Shown: positions 45,863 through 55,911, counted from the stretch's first letter. The stretch is DNA of 64,000 nucleotides from Termitomyces sp. T153 (GCA_018296165.2 JACKQL020000004.1:310001-374000), one strand, 5' to 3'. Notes: generated from the sequence alone by a model not told the origin. Made by a program: numbers and translations.

Positions 45863-45875
45863 TAATATCAAGACT
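45863..45875 (+). other. Primer-binding site complementary to the transcript start (self-priming)
   Basis: TAATATCAAGACT directly follows the LTR and is the perfect reverse complement of AGTCTTGATATTA at 45297-45309. It is conserved in copies B (40499-40487) and F (60384-60396). In Tf1 of S. pombe the first 11 nt of the RNA pair with the PBS and, after RNase H cleavage, prime reverse transcription. The same mechanism is inferred here. Confidence 0.85.
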
Positions 45876-45894
45876 CCCCCTTACTCTGTTCTTG

Positions 45895-47310
45895 ATGTCT
45901 GCGTTTAACCCCACGTACAACCCTGTCGGTTACCCAACCGACGCCTATGGCCGACCCCTACTGGAAAATCCCTATGCCCCATTCTACCCAGGTCCCTTTG
46001 CAGACCAGTATGTGCCCCGTCACTGGACCCTTGACCCCTACCAGGCGTTCTACGCCCCCTCCATCAGCCAGGGAATACCCCTGGGCTGGCGCTGCCCTCC
46101 TGCATTCCATGCCAATGGCAATAACCCCTGTATCAACTCCGGAGGATACTCCGCAGCACCCCCCAACCCCACCTACCTTCCCCCCGCCCATTACTATGTG
46201 TATCCAATCCCCGCTGCAGCCCCAGTCCCTCTGGAACCCATGGATAACTATTCCCCCCCCCGCCCACCAATTTGCTGCTCAAACTCCTCCTTCTCCTAGG
46301 CAGCAAAGGGTCAAAGCCTACGCCCAACAACGCAACAAAGTCCTCCACTTCCTCCGCCTGTCCCCCGCGGAATTCGCAAGGCGTACCCGCACCCTCCTCA
46401 CCAACCTAGGCTACCCCAACACCTCCGCAACTCCGGAGGTCTGGGCGGATCGACTCCTTGACTTCCACGAATGCTACCTGCAAGGGAACCTCCCAGAGAA
46501 TATGCAAGGCACCCTGGGCATTGACAATAACTTACGGAACAAGCTCTGCACCTTGGTTGAAGAAATCCATACTAGCCCGAACTCCCGCCCCTTTGAAGAC
46601 CCTCTGGATCCTGCCCGCTCCTTCCATGTGCAACGCGAGGAACCCATCGGAACACAAAACAAAGCCCTATCTTCCCTTCCCCGCCACCAGGAAGAACTCA
46701 ACGTGGCCTCCAACATCTTGAGGAACCTCAACCCTGCGGGGGGGGGTTGTTCGACCAACCGGCCACCCACACCTTGGCTCTCTCCGCCTGGCCCCGGGCC
46801 AGCTCCGTGCCCAGTGCCTTCCGAACCTGGGACCAACCCACCGCCCCCGAACTCCGTTCCCAACGACTGCCCCTATGCGTCGACGACAACAACTAGACCC
46901 TCTCCTATATTGACGAGCTGGGCAACTCTGCCAATGAACACACCCCGTGCAATGGGCCTCAACGAGACCAACCCCCCCACTTCAATCTCCGTGCCCCTCG
47001 TATCAATGCCCCTCCACCCCGTCCCAACGCCCCAGTTCCCCCGCAACAGCCCATGGGCCCCGGGGTGCCCCACCCCTCTTTTTCTGCCAACCCCTCTCAT
47101 TCCCCGCCCGCCCCGATGCCTAATCCCCCCACCAATGCCAACTATTTTGGACCCCCAACCCCCAGAGGACCCCCTCCCCCTCAATGGGCCCCAGGACCTG
47201 CCCTGGGTAGCGTGGGTCAAAACCCCAGTGGAGGACCACCCAATGGCGGACCCTCTGGAGGATGGGGCCCAGCAATGGACAACTTTCCCCCCCAGCGCGG
47301 AAATGGAAAT

Positions 47311-47346
<36 letters not shown>

Positions 47347-48426
47347 AATGCCGGACCCCCACCTCGAACTCAAAATTCACAGGATGATACCTGCGACGCA
47401 CTGGCCTGGGAGGGTAAACTCAACATCCAGAAGCCCGAACCCTTCACCGGCCACGACCCTCGGAAGTGGCAAATCTTCCTGACTCAGTGTTTAACTATGT
47501 TCCAAGCTAAGCCCATCACTTTTCAGCTTGAGAGCTCACAAGTAGCCTTCGCCGCATCATACTTACAGGGCATCACCTTCGACCACTACACCGCGCTACT
47601 CCGGTTCGACCCAAACAATCCTGTACTCTCCAATTGGCTCGCTTTCACTCAAGAGTTCTCCAGTAAGTTTGGCGTCTTTGACACCGTAGTGGAGGTGGAG
47701 GAAAATCTCTTCAACCTCCGAATGCGTGACAATGAACGCTTCATGACCTTTATCGTATGATTCGAACGAGAGGCCTATGAGACCGGCTGGAATTACAATG
47801 CCCTCTGGTTCGCCCTCCATCATGCCCTACCCCAACAGATCAAGGACGTCCTTTGCCTTGCACCCAAGCAAACTACCTACAACGGGTACAAGGCGCTTGT
47901 TACCCAGGTTGACCAACATTACTGGGAAGACCGCAGCAAAAACATGGCACCCTGGACCTCTTGGAACACCTCCAGTAACACCAACTGGCAGGCCAGAGCA
48001 ACCAATGGCATTTGATCCTCAATCCCCACTAACCCCACTAACCCCACACCCCGCTTCCCTCCGGGCTGAGGAGTCCCCAACACCAACCGACCCCCGGGGC
48101 AGCACCCACCTGCCCAGCTCAATGCCGCCAACCTCCATGACACCCCAGTACTCCTGGATACCAACCCCGACAACCACGATGACATCCCAGACCCTGCCAA
48201 CGATCAAAAAGCCCTATGCGCAAACAGAATCCAGGACAGCCTGTGGATCAACGTGCCAGAGGAAACGCAGGAGAAACAACGGAAGGAAGGCACGTGCATC
48301 CTATGTGGTGAGCAGGGACACTTTATTTGCAGTTGTCCTAAACAACAGGTGATGGGACACACTGTGTGGATGATCGACGGAGAGGACTGTAACTACCAGT
48401 TCATGGAAAACAAGTCAGCGGTTTAG
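45895..48426 (+). pseudogene. Family 1 gag (copy A), broken by stops and two compensating frameshifts
   Basis: The start ATG is at 45895, 20 nt after the PBS. The N-terminal domain is Tyr/Pro-rich (MSAFNPTYNPVGYPTDAYG). A conserved helical domain follows (QQRVKAYAQQRNKVLHFLRL, YLQGNLPENMQGTLGI), then a Pro/Asn-rich spacer with a poly-Tyr tract (TAC repeats, about 47311-47345). The Retrotrans_gag capsid comes next (WQIFLTQCLTMFQ, FSSKFGVFDTVVEVEENLFN), and finally a zinc knuckle CILCGEQGHFICSC (C-X2-C-X4-H-X4-C, about 48297-48338). The gene ends at TAG 48424-48426. The frame moves at a run of nine C (46253-46261) and returns at a run of nine G (46738-46746). In-frame stops occur at about 46897 (Trp codon in copy B), 47758-47760 (Trp in copy F), 48014 and 48067. 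The gag protein would form the particle and bind RNA. Confidence 0.85.
47309..47346 (+). repeat. TAC microsatellite encoding poly-tyrosine in gag
   Basis: An uninterrupted run of TAC codons gives eleven tyrosines in copy A. Copies B (about 32735-32755, minus) and F (about 61815-61830) have five tyrosines at the same place. Confidence 0.85.
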
Positions 48427-49517
48427 GTCTGGAAGATGCACTAGACCCTGGACCATATCCTGACATCTTCTCCGCCCCAGCCACACTCCTCTGCGCAATG
48501 GTACTTGCCCCGGATAACCCCCCAGCACACCTCCCCTCCCACTCCTCCACAAACCTCCTCCTCTGCACCACTCTCCCCTTCACTGACAAACCCATCCCCA
48601 CACTAGTCGACAGTGGCACCACCAATAACTTTGTTGACAAATCCCTGGCGGCACTCGCCCCACAACCTCTCCACCACCTCCCCGCCCCGATCCCCCTCAA
48701 ACTCTTTGACAGAGACTCTACCCCAGTGGGAGACATCACTCATTGCCTAGAAACGACCCTGACCTTTGCTGATGGACAACAGCAAGAACTCCAACTACTT
48801 GTCACAAAATTACACCCCTCCGCCCCCGTCATCTTAAGGTTCTCATGGCTCTGCTCTACCAATCCCCATGTCGATTGGCCCAGTCTCACCCTACACCTCA
48901 ACTGGGACAACCCCACTGACTCTGGACTGGTACCCTTTGATGTCTCACCCCCCTCCAAGAACTCTGAGACCACGATCAACCAACCCCAGACCCCTCTGCA
49001 ACTTTGCTTTAGGTCTGCACAGTCATTTGTCATTTATGTCCGACTTGGTGGCTCGCCCAAGGTACTCCCCGCCCTCATAGACAGCGGCGCCTCCGGTGTC
49101 TTCATCAGCAACCAACTCGACCTCCGATGCAACAACCTTGACAAACCCCTCGAGCTCCAACTCTTCGACGGGAGCCCCACCACAACAAGAATCATGCAGT
49201 ACCATGACAACACCCTCACCCTCAATAACAACCTGCAATTCCAGGCCCGACTCCTCGTTACCCAACTACCCCCGTCAACCCCGATTGTGCTCGGACTCCC
49301 GTGGCTGCGAGACGTTAATCCTGACATCAACTGGAAGAACCTCACCATGCAATTCCCCGGCCCCGAAGCAAGCTTAGCGGCCGCCATCCACCTCCGCCTC
49401 CAGTCTATCTCTGATCTTGATGTTCCCTGCCCCAACACCATCACCTCCGGAACGACTCAGGATTCCCCAACCCCAGATGCCAACCCCGACGGAGAAAGAA
49501 GCACAACTCCGTCTTGA
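48427..49517 (+). pseudogene. Family 1 tandem retropepsin domains (start of pol, copy A)
   Basis: The pol frame is -1 relative to gag and is open through the gag end (upstream reading LGLEDALDPGPYPDIFS), which suggests -1 frameshifting or reinitiation. Counted from the Met at 48498, domain 1 spans about residues 21-127, with IPTLVDSGTTNNFVD (DSG at 38-40) and VILRFSWLCSTNPHVDW. Domain 2 spans about 173-280, with LPALIDSGASGVFISNQ (DSG at 195-197) and IVLGLPWLRDVNPDINW. Each has a catalytic DSG, then a hydrophobic-Gly/Arg strand and the WL...NP-x-ΦW ending typical of retropepsin-like (Asp_protease_2/RVP_2) domains. The DSG motifs are 157 residues apart. A TGA at 49515-49517 separates this part from RT in copy A; copy E has CAG at the corresponding site. 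Confidence 0.85.
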
Positions 49518-51255
49518 TCACCCTCAGACAAATTATGACAGCTGCCCCCCGACATACCCCAAAATCGATATAAGGGCCCACGCTACCCCAACCAGCAACG
49601 CCTGAAGCCCCCGACCAACCCCGACGTCACCCCGGACCCGACTGTTACACCTACGGTACCCAACCCCATCAACCCCGGAGACCTCGACATCAAAATCATT
49701 GGTGCCGTCCCCTTTGTGCGCCTCCTATGAGAAGGCACCCCCACCTTCCAGTTGCAAGTCACGCCAGCCCTACCTGAGGAATACCTCTGTGCAGGGACTA
49801 CTGCGCCAGAAATCAAGATGGAGGAACAGATCCTATCCGAAGTAGTTCCCCTGGAGTATCATGAGTTCGCTGACGCGTTCTCTGAAGGAAGTGCCAAGGA
49901 ACTCCCTCCTCACCGCTCCTACAACCACAAGATCGACCTCGAAGAAGGTACCTCACCCCCATTTGGCAAAATCTACAACATGTCCAAAATCGAGCTCCAG
50001 GCCCTGAAGGAATACCTTGACGACATGCTTGACAAAGGTTTCATATGCCCGTCGATCTCCATGGCTGGCGCCCCAGTTCTGTTTGCCAAGGAAAAAGACG
50101 GATCCCTCCGACTCTGTGTGGACTATCGGGGACTCAACAAAGTCACCAAAAGGAACCGGTACCCCCTCCCCTTAATCGGAGACCTTGTTGATTGTCTTTG
50201 CAGCGCCAAGATTTACACAAAAATCGACCTCCATTCCAGTTACAACAACGTCCGGATTGCCCCGGGACATGAATGGAAGACTGCCTTTCACACCTGCTAC
50301 GGCCTCTTTGAGTATCTCGTAATGCCCTTCAGAATGACTAACTCCCCCGCCACCTTCCAGTACTTCATGAACGACATCTTCCACGACATGAACAACATTT
50401 TTGTCATTGTATATTTGGACAATATCCTGATCTACTCGAATTCACTGGCGGAGCATTTGGAGCATGTCTGCCGTGTCTTGGAACGACTCCGAGAATATCA
50501 CCTTCACACTAAACCCGAGAAGTGCTCATTCCACACAGTGGAAGTCAAATATCTCGGAGTCATCATCACCCCTGATGGTGTGCGCATGGACCCCGCCAAG
50601 GTCGACACAATACTCAACTGGCCCTCCCCGCGGAACGTCAAGGAGGTACAGTCATTCTTGGGGTTTGCTAACTTCTATCACCACTTCATTGACAACTACT
50701 CTGGGATCGCCAAACCCCTCAACCGACTCACACAAAAGGACACCCCTTGGGACTGGGACAGCAAGTGCCAGAGCATATTCCTCCTCCTGAAGAAGGCCTT
50801 CACCTCCGCTCCGGTCCTCCGCCATTTCGACCCCTCCCTACCAATCGTGCTCGAATGTGACGCCTCCAACTACGCTATCGCCAGGAATACTCTCCCAGTC
50901 AGACTCGGGGGGCAAGGATCTCCGCCCCATTGCCTTCTACACCCAATCAATGATCCCAGCGGAACTCAACTACGACATTTACGACAAGGAACTCCTTGCG
51001 ATCATTGAAGCCTTTCATCAGTGGCGGGCCTACCTCAAGGGGTCCCCGCACTGCATCCAAGTCTACTCCAATCACAATAACCTGCAATATTTTATGACCA
51101 CAAAACAGCTCAGCTGCTGCCAAGCTCAATGGTCTGAAACCCTTTCAGAGTACGATTTTACTATTCACTACCACCCCAGGCGACTCAGCGCAAAGCCCAA
51201 TGCCCTCACTCGAAGACCCAACGTGAATCCAAAGAAATCATTCGAAACCAAATGA
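49518..51255 (+). pseudogene. Family 1 reverse transcriptase and RNase H (copy A)
   Basis: After a second stop (TGA, about 49728), RT is open from 49752: [95 protein letters not shown]. The active site is YLDN (50412-50423) instead of YLDD. The thumb follows (KPEKCSFHTVEVKYLGV) and the connector GFANFYHHFIDNYSG. RNase H begins ECDASNYAIA. One extra base near 50884 shifts the frame to the one reading GILSQSDSGGKDLRPIAFYT, YDIYDKELLAII, and HYHPRRLSAKPNALTRRP. A TGA at about 51253 stands where copy E has TGG. The Asn in the active site would abolish DNA synthesis. Confidence 0.85.
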
Positions 51256-52782
51256 AATGCATTCAACCATCGAGTGGTAATCCCACCCAAACATCTACAT
51301 GCCGTGCTGATTTTAAACAAAGAAGGAATCCTCCAGCAAATCAGGAATTCACCCCCAGACCCCTTCTTCAACCAGCATGACCCCCGCAACAACCCTGACG
51401 AGTCGAGCGTAGACAACCCCTTTTCGCTATCCCTGGACCACCGCCTCCTGCTCCGGAGTGGACAAATCTACGCCCCAGACCACAAGTCCATTCACCTCGA
51501 CATACTCCGACAGCACCACGATCACAAACTCCAGGGGCACCCAGGAATTCATAAGACCCTTCAACTCATCTCCTGGACTTATTTTTGGCCAGGAATGAAG
51601 AAGGATGTCACGCGATACGTAAGAGCCTGCGAGCCCTGCCTATGGGCCAAAGTACCCCGCCATTGCCCCCATGGATTACTGAAACCCCTCCCCATCGGTC
51701 GCCGCCCCTGGTCCTCAATATTGATGGATCATATCATCGAACTCCCCAACTCCAAAGGTTTCGACACAATCCTCGTTGTCGTCTGCTGCCTTACTAAACA
51801 AGCCCTCTTTATTCCCTGCCACACCACCGACACCGCCCTGGATTTTGTGAAACTATTTCTTGAACACATATTCTCCAAACATGGACTTCCCGATGACATC
51901 ATCTCCAACCATGGACCCCTATTCGTATCTCATTTTTGGCAATTGCTGTGCAAGGTGCTCAAGATCAAAACCAGCCTCTCTACCGCCTACCACCCAGAAA
52001 CTGATGGACAAACCGAGCACATAAACCAGACGTTAGAACAGTATCTTTGCCTCTACGTTAACTATTTACAGAATGACTGGCGTGCAGAGCTTCCCCTTGC
52101 CAAATTCACCTACAACAACATGCCTCACTCTGCCACCAGAGTTTCCCCCTTTTATGCCAACAAGGGCTACAATCCCCGACTCACGCTGTCCCTCAAAGAC
52201 ATCCCTTCCCACGTTGCCCACAAAGTCGCCAAGGACCTCCAATCCCTCCACCAATTCCTCTGGGACGAGATCGACACTGCCAACCAAGCCTACTCCAAGC
52301 ACGCCGATGCCCGTTGCAAGCCAACCCCCGACTGGCCCCCTGGCACCCTGGTCTGGCTTGACCGGCAAAATCTTAAGACCTGGAGGCCTTCCATCAAACT
52401 CGACCACAAATGCCTTGGCCCATTCAAGGTCCTCCGGAAGGTCTCCACCCACGCTTACAAGCTCGACCTGCCTCTGGGCCTGAAGGGCCTCCACCCTGTG
52501 TTCCACATTTGACTCCTTGAAAGGCATGCTCCAGACCCCTTCCCTGGCCAATGCCCCAGCCGACTGCCCCCCGTCAAAGTCAAGGACGAGTATCACTACA
52601 AGGTCGATGAGATCCTCGACTCCTGGATAGTCCATGGCTGACTCCAGTACTTGGTCCGCTGGAAGGGCTACGGACCTGAGGACGACATGTGGGAACCCCG
52701 AAAGAACCTTGACAGAGCCCCCGACAAACTCTGGGACTTCCACCGACAAAATCCCGCCAAGCCCTGGAACCCCCGGGACTGA
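51256..52782 (+). pseudogene. Family 1 integrase with chromodomain (copy A)
   Basis: Open from 51274 to a TGA at 52510-52512, then continuing. Order: the HHCC zinc finger (GHPGIHKTLQLI ... RACEPCLWA); the integrase core with D in LMDHIIELP, N in IISNHGPLF (Asp in copy E) and E in DGQTEHINQTLEQYL; the GPF module [18 protein letters not shown]; and the chromodomain [32 protein letters not shown], with one stop inside (about 52638). The gene ends PWNPRD at TGA 52780-52782. The GPF module and chromodomain place the element among chromoviruses. Confidence 0.88.
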
Positions 52783-53008
52783 CCCAACACAGATGGCAGT
52801 AGTGGGGATAACCCCCGCCTCTGGGTTCACCAGGGATTCAACTCCCACCAGTACTCTCCTATGTGTTTTCACTTACTCCTCTCCTTGCTCTATCTGAAAC
52901 TTCCCACACTCAGCAGAAGGACCAGAGAATGTATAGAGACAAGCGGTGCATATATATATCAAACAAGAATGGGCAGAGAACAAGTCAACGGCGGGGTCTG
53001 AGTTCCCC

Positions 53009-54705
53009 TCACTCCCCCTCCTCCTCCGACCCTAACCCTGCTACCCTTCCCACCATGAACACTTCCAACTGCGCCACTACCACCGCCAGAACCTTGGGTT
53101 GCCCAGGAAGCGGTTCCCCCATGTCCGTCGCCATCTCCCACCACGCCCCAGGATCTGCCGTCGCCCTCCGCTGATGCCCTGCCAACAGATGCCCCATCTG
53201 CATAACCCCTTGACCCAACTCAGGCGGAAGGTCCCCGGGCATCCTTGCCAACCCATCATGGATGGACCCCAGCGCTGCCGATGCTCCGTCAAGAAGGATG
53301 CGATGCTCCCTTGCCCAGTCTATGGAAATGGAATCAGTGCTTAGGAGACAGGAAGTGGGGAAACCACTCACAAAGCACTCCTTGCCGGCCCAAGGCCGCC
53401 TCATTGGCAAGCCATTCCTCCTGCCACTGCGCCCTCTCCGCCGCTGCCTGGACTCCCCCAGCACTGGAACCCTGCTGGGTCTCCCGCACCCCTGAGCCTC
53501 CTGCCTGCTGTGTCGCCACCTCCGCTGCCTTTGCCCGCGCCTGCAAATGCACCGTCCGCACCTCCAACTCCTGCAGACGAGACAATCACTCTGTGGCAGT
53601 CCCGATGGCAACGTCCTTGTCTTTCCACGCCAAGTCCCGTTCCCTCCGAACCCTGTCCAACTCCCGTTGAGCCCCGTCCCTCTCCTCCCATACCCCCTGA
53701 ATCTCCTCCTTGCGTGCGACCAACAACCATTCCAAGCTCTCTACCCGACGCCGCAGATAGGCCTCCGCAACCGACCATGACCTATCCGCAGACTGCTCAA
53801 CGGGGGCTCCGGATGTAGAGGAGTACACCGTGGAACCAGGGGGGCCCCCCATTGCCTGCTCGCCCTGTGCCCGCTTACTGGGACCCGCCTCGGGTGAAGG
53901 GGATGCTCTCCGTTTCCCTTTCTCCTGCGTGGAAGGGGCCCCCTCCCTCCATCCACCCCACGGGGGCCCCACCTTCATGGCAGGCGCGCTGACCCATTCC
54001 CCTTCCCCAGCCCTGGAGCCCCTCCCCGACACCCTGCCCTTCCGTCCTTCCTCCAGCTGCGCTGCGACCCAACCTCGATCCCACCCTTGCTCCGCCGCGA
54101 CACAGATGGCCCACCAACTCAGGGTGACGGAGCACTTCTCGTGCCGCAAACGGCACAGAAGGCACACTGACATGTCCCGCCATACCCCCAATGCAGGTTC
54201 CTCAAATTCACACTGCTCCCCTTGTCGGGTGCAAGATGCACACTGCAGGGGCATGTTGGTCTGGGAAACATAAAGCTAAGTAGCCACTCACCGGGGCCGC
54301 CGCCTGACACCACTTGAGGGTGGGGGGACCCCTCGCCCAACCCACCACCTTGGCAAACTGCTCCGGCGTCACCTCTGCCTGTACCACCCTCGAACCCTCT
54401 GGGACAAGCTGGACCACCCCCAGATGAATGCCAGACTTGGAGCGCATAGAAGGGGCCATGCCTGCCAGTGGCTGTGTCACGTCCGCACCAGACAGTGGCC
54501 CTGAGGGACCTGCCATGGCTGCGGACAACTCTGCGAAGGACCAATCAGTATTCTGGGGTACATGAGACAGACTGCACTCACAACTATGGTACATCGCCTT
54601 GACCCGACAGCGGTCTCGGTGACCCTCTGAATCTTTGGAAGACAACGGCTGGGATGGTGGGGACGGCGACCTAGATGCTGTGGGAGAATAAGCTGAAGAA
54701 GACAT
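53009..54705 (-). CDS. Family 1 antisense gene: Zn2Cys6-like and coiled-coil protein (copy A)
   Basis: Spliced gene opposite to the retrotransposon, filling the region between chromodomain and 3' LTR. Inferred exons: 54705-54292, 54242-53372 and 53319-53009, with introns GTGAGT...CTGCAG (49 bp) and GTGAGT...CATAG (52 bp). The total is 531 codons with one premature TGA (53588-53586), at a glutamine codon in copy E. The N-terminus is Ser/Pro-rich (MSSSAYSPTASRSPSPP). The first intron joins it to a cysteine cluster C-X2-C-X6-C-X15-C-X2-C-X6-C (starting CASCTRQGEQCEFEEP), like the GAL4-type binuclear zinc cluster but with a long central loop. A Lys/Arg-rich stretch with GPSKRAQGEQ (possible nuclear signal) follows, then a long coiled coil (LRRRVESLEWLLVARKEEI onward), and an acidic end EEEGE. 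A TTAAAAGG element lies about 45 nt upstream of the start. Function unknown; possibly regulatory, acting in the nucleus. Confidence 0.7.
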
Positions 54706-54905
54706 TACAACAAGCTGGGGGACCTCCGGGTGCGTCCACCCCTTTTAATAACTTAGGAAGGAGCCCCTGACAAACAGCGGCCGCACCTCGACTTCCTTCC
54801 CCATGCCACCGCCGCTTGCTGCAGTTTGATCAATATTGATCAACTTTGATTCCCACGCCCTACCAATCCCCGACTTGCTCCCTGCGTCTCGAGGGTCTCG
54901 ACGCT

Positions 54906-54915
54906 GAAGGGGGGG
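54906..54915 (+). other. Polypurine tract, Family 1
   Basis: GAAGGGGGGG lies three bases before the 3' LTR start; copy E has GAAGAGGGGG at the same place. Confidence 0.75.
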
Positions 54916-54918
54916 TAA

Positions 54919-55911
54919 TGTCATGACCCGCTCCCTAGACACTGCTCTCAACCCCTCCCGATTTCCTGCCTAACTCCCCAGGACCCCACCCACACTTTCG
55001 ATGCCCACACTGGACAACTCCGATGCTCCTCTGGCAAACCCCGACGGCAACTCCCTCTCCGTAGCCATCAACACCCCCTTGAAACCTTCCCCCACCGTTC
55101 CTGGCCACGTCATACATCCCCGACCCCCTACCCTAGTTTACCCGACCCGTCCCGGAGTATCACAACGTCCCTGGAGTGGCCGCGCCCCCAACTGATCCCA
55201 TCAGAATACTGCCGCAGCCCGACCTTGGATTGTACCTGACACCCGTCGACTCTGCACAGCTCTGTCGACTCCCACCACCATATCCGCTGCCCTCTGAGGT
55301 ACCCAGTAGTCGGTATATAAGTTGTAGAATAACTCCTTGAACTTTAGTTTTGATATTACATTTACTGGTTTCCTATGTTTTGTCTCTCGTCTCGTCTCTG
55401 TTTCTGTTTTTAAGTTTTGAATCTATCTTTTTTCCTCAGTCTTGTCTCATCTCCGTCTCGTCTTGACTGTACATATTTCCTTTGTTCTTCTAAGTTCCCC
55501 TTGCTCCCTACGTCAGTACGAACTCCGCACATGCACCACAACCTGAACATTCTTACGACAACTCCAACCCTCACTTCCTGCTTGGCCCTGGGACCCATCA
55601 AGCCCTGGTAATCCCCTATCCAGCTCTGGCCCTGCCCCCATCACCTGAGAAGCCTCTGCTTACCCTGCAATCTATTTGCGCGCCCACGAACTAGCCCTGA
55701 CACCTGCCCTGGGTCAACGACCAGTACCTTCGGTCTTAGACTCCTCTGGACCATTCAGGACTTGCTCGGGCCGCTTTCCCTAGGGACCCCCTTGCAAGCT
55801 TTCCCCACCTCCGCTCCAACTCTGGACGCCTGGTTATAAGTGCAGGACATCGTGTCCGCCTAGTAAGGACTCGCTAGTGTACTGAGCCCCCATTGTCAGC
55901 GGAACCTGACA
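54919..55911 (+). repeat. Family 1 3' LTR of copy A (complete)
   Basis: 993 bp, beginning TGTCATGACCCGCTCCC and ending CGGAACCTGACA. TATATAAG at 55314-55321; the start sequence reads AGTTTTGATATTA (55346-55358), one base different from the 5' LTR. Confidence 0.93.

Larger units (their letters stand above)
45073..55911 (+). mobile_element. Family 1 chromovirus copy A, best-preserved copy
   Basis: A 10.84-kb element: 5' LTR lacking its first 203 bases (45073-45862), PBS, gag, two protease domains, RT/RNase H, integrase, chromodomain, a 2.1-kb region with a spliced antisense gene, polypurine tract, and complete 3' LTR (54919-55911). A whole element would be about 11.0 kb. The two LTRs align over 790 bp without length change and differ at about 34 positions by my count, one of them a transversion. 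CpG is abundant in A and nearly absent on both sides, with the change exactly at its ends, so A is the youngest large insertion. It is nevertheless inactive: several stops in gag, one frameshift in RNase H, and lost catalytic residues. The right flank starts GTGGC; the matching left duplication is missing because the left end is truncated. Confidence 0.92.

Noticed and set aside
46873..47373. Minus-strand open frame with poly-valine opposite gag
   Set aside because: Poly-Val is only the complement of the TAC repeat; gag is the supported reading.
52066..52872. 268-residue minus-strand open frame opposite integrase and chromodomain
   Set aside because: It mirrors the GC-rich integrase/chromodomain coding sequence of copy A, has no domain or splice logic of its own, and is a shadow.
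54553..54581. Possible additional intron (GTGAGT...CCCAG) in exon 1 of the antisense gene
   Set aside because: Only 29 bp long, and removal would shift into a stop; the unspliced reading stays open.
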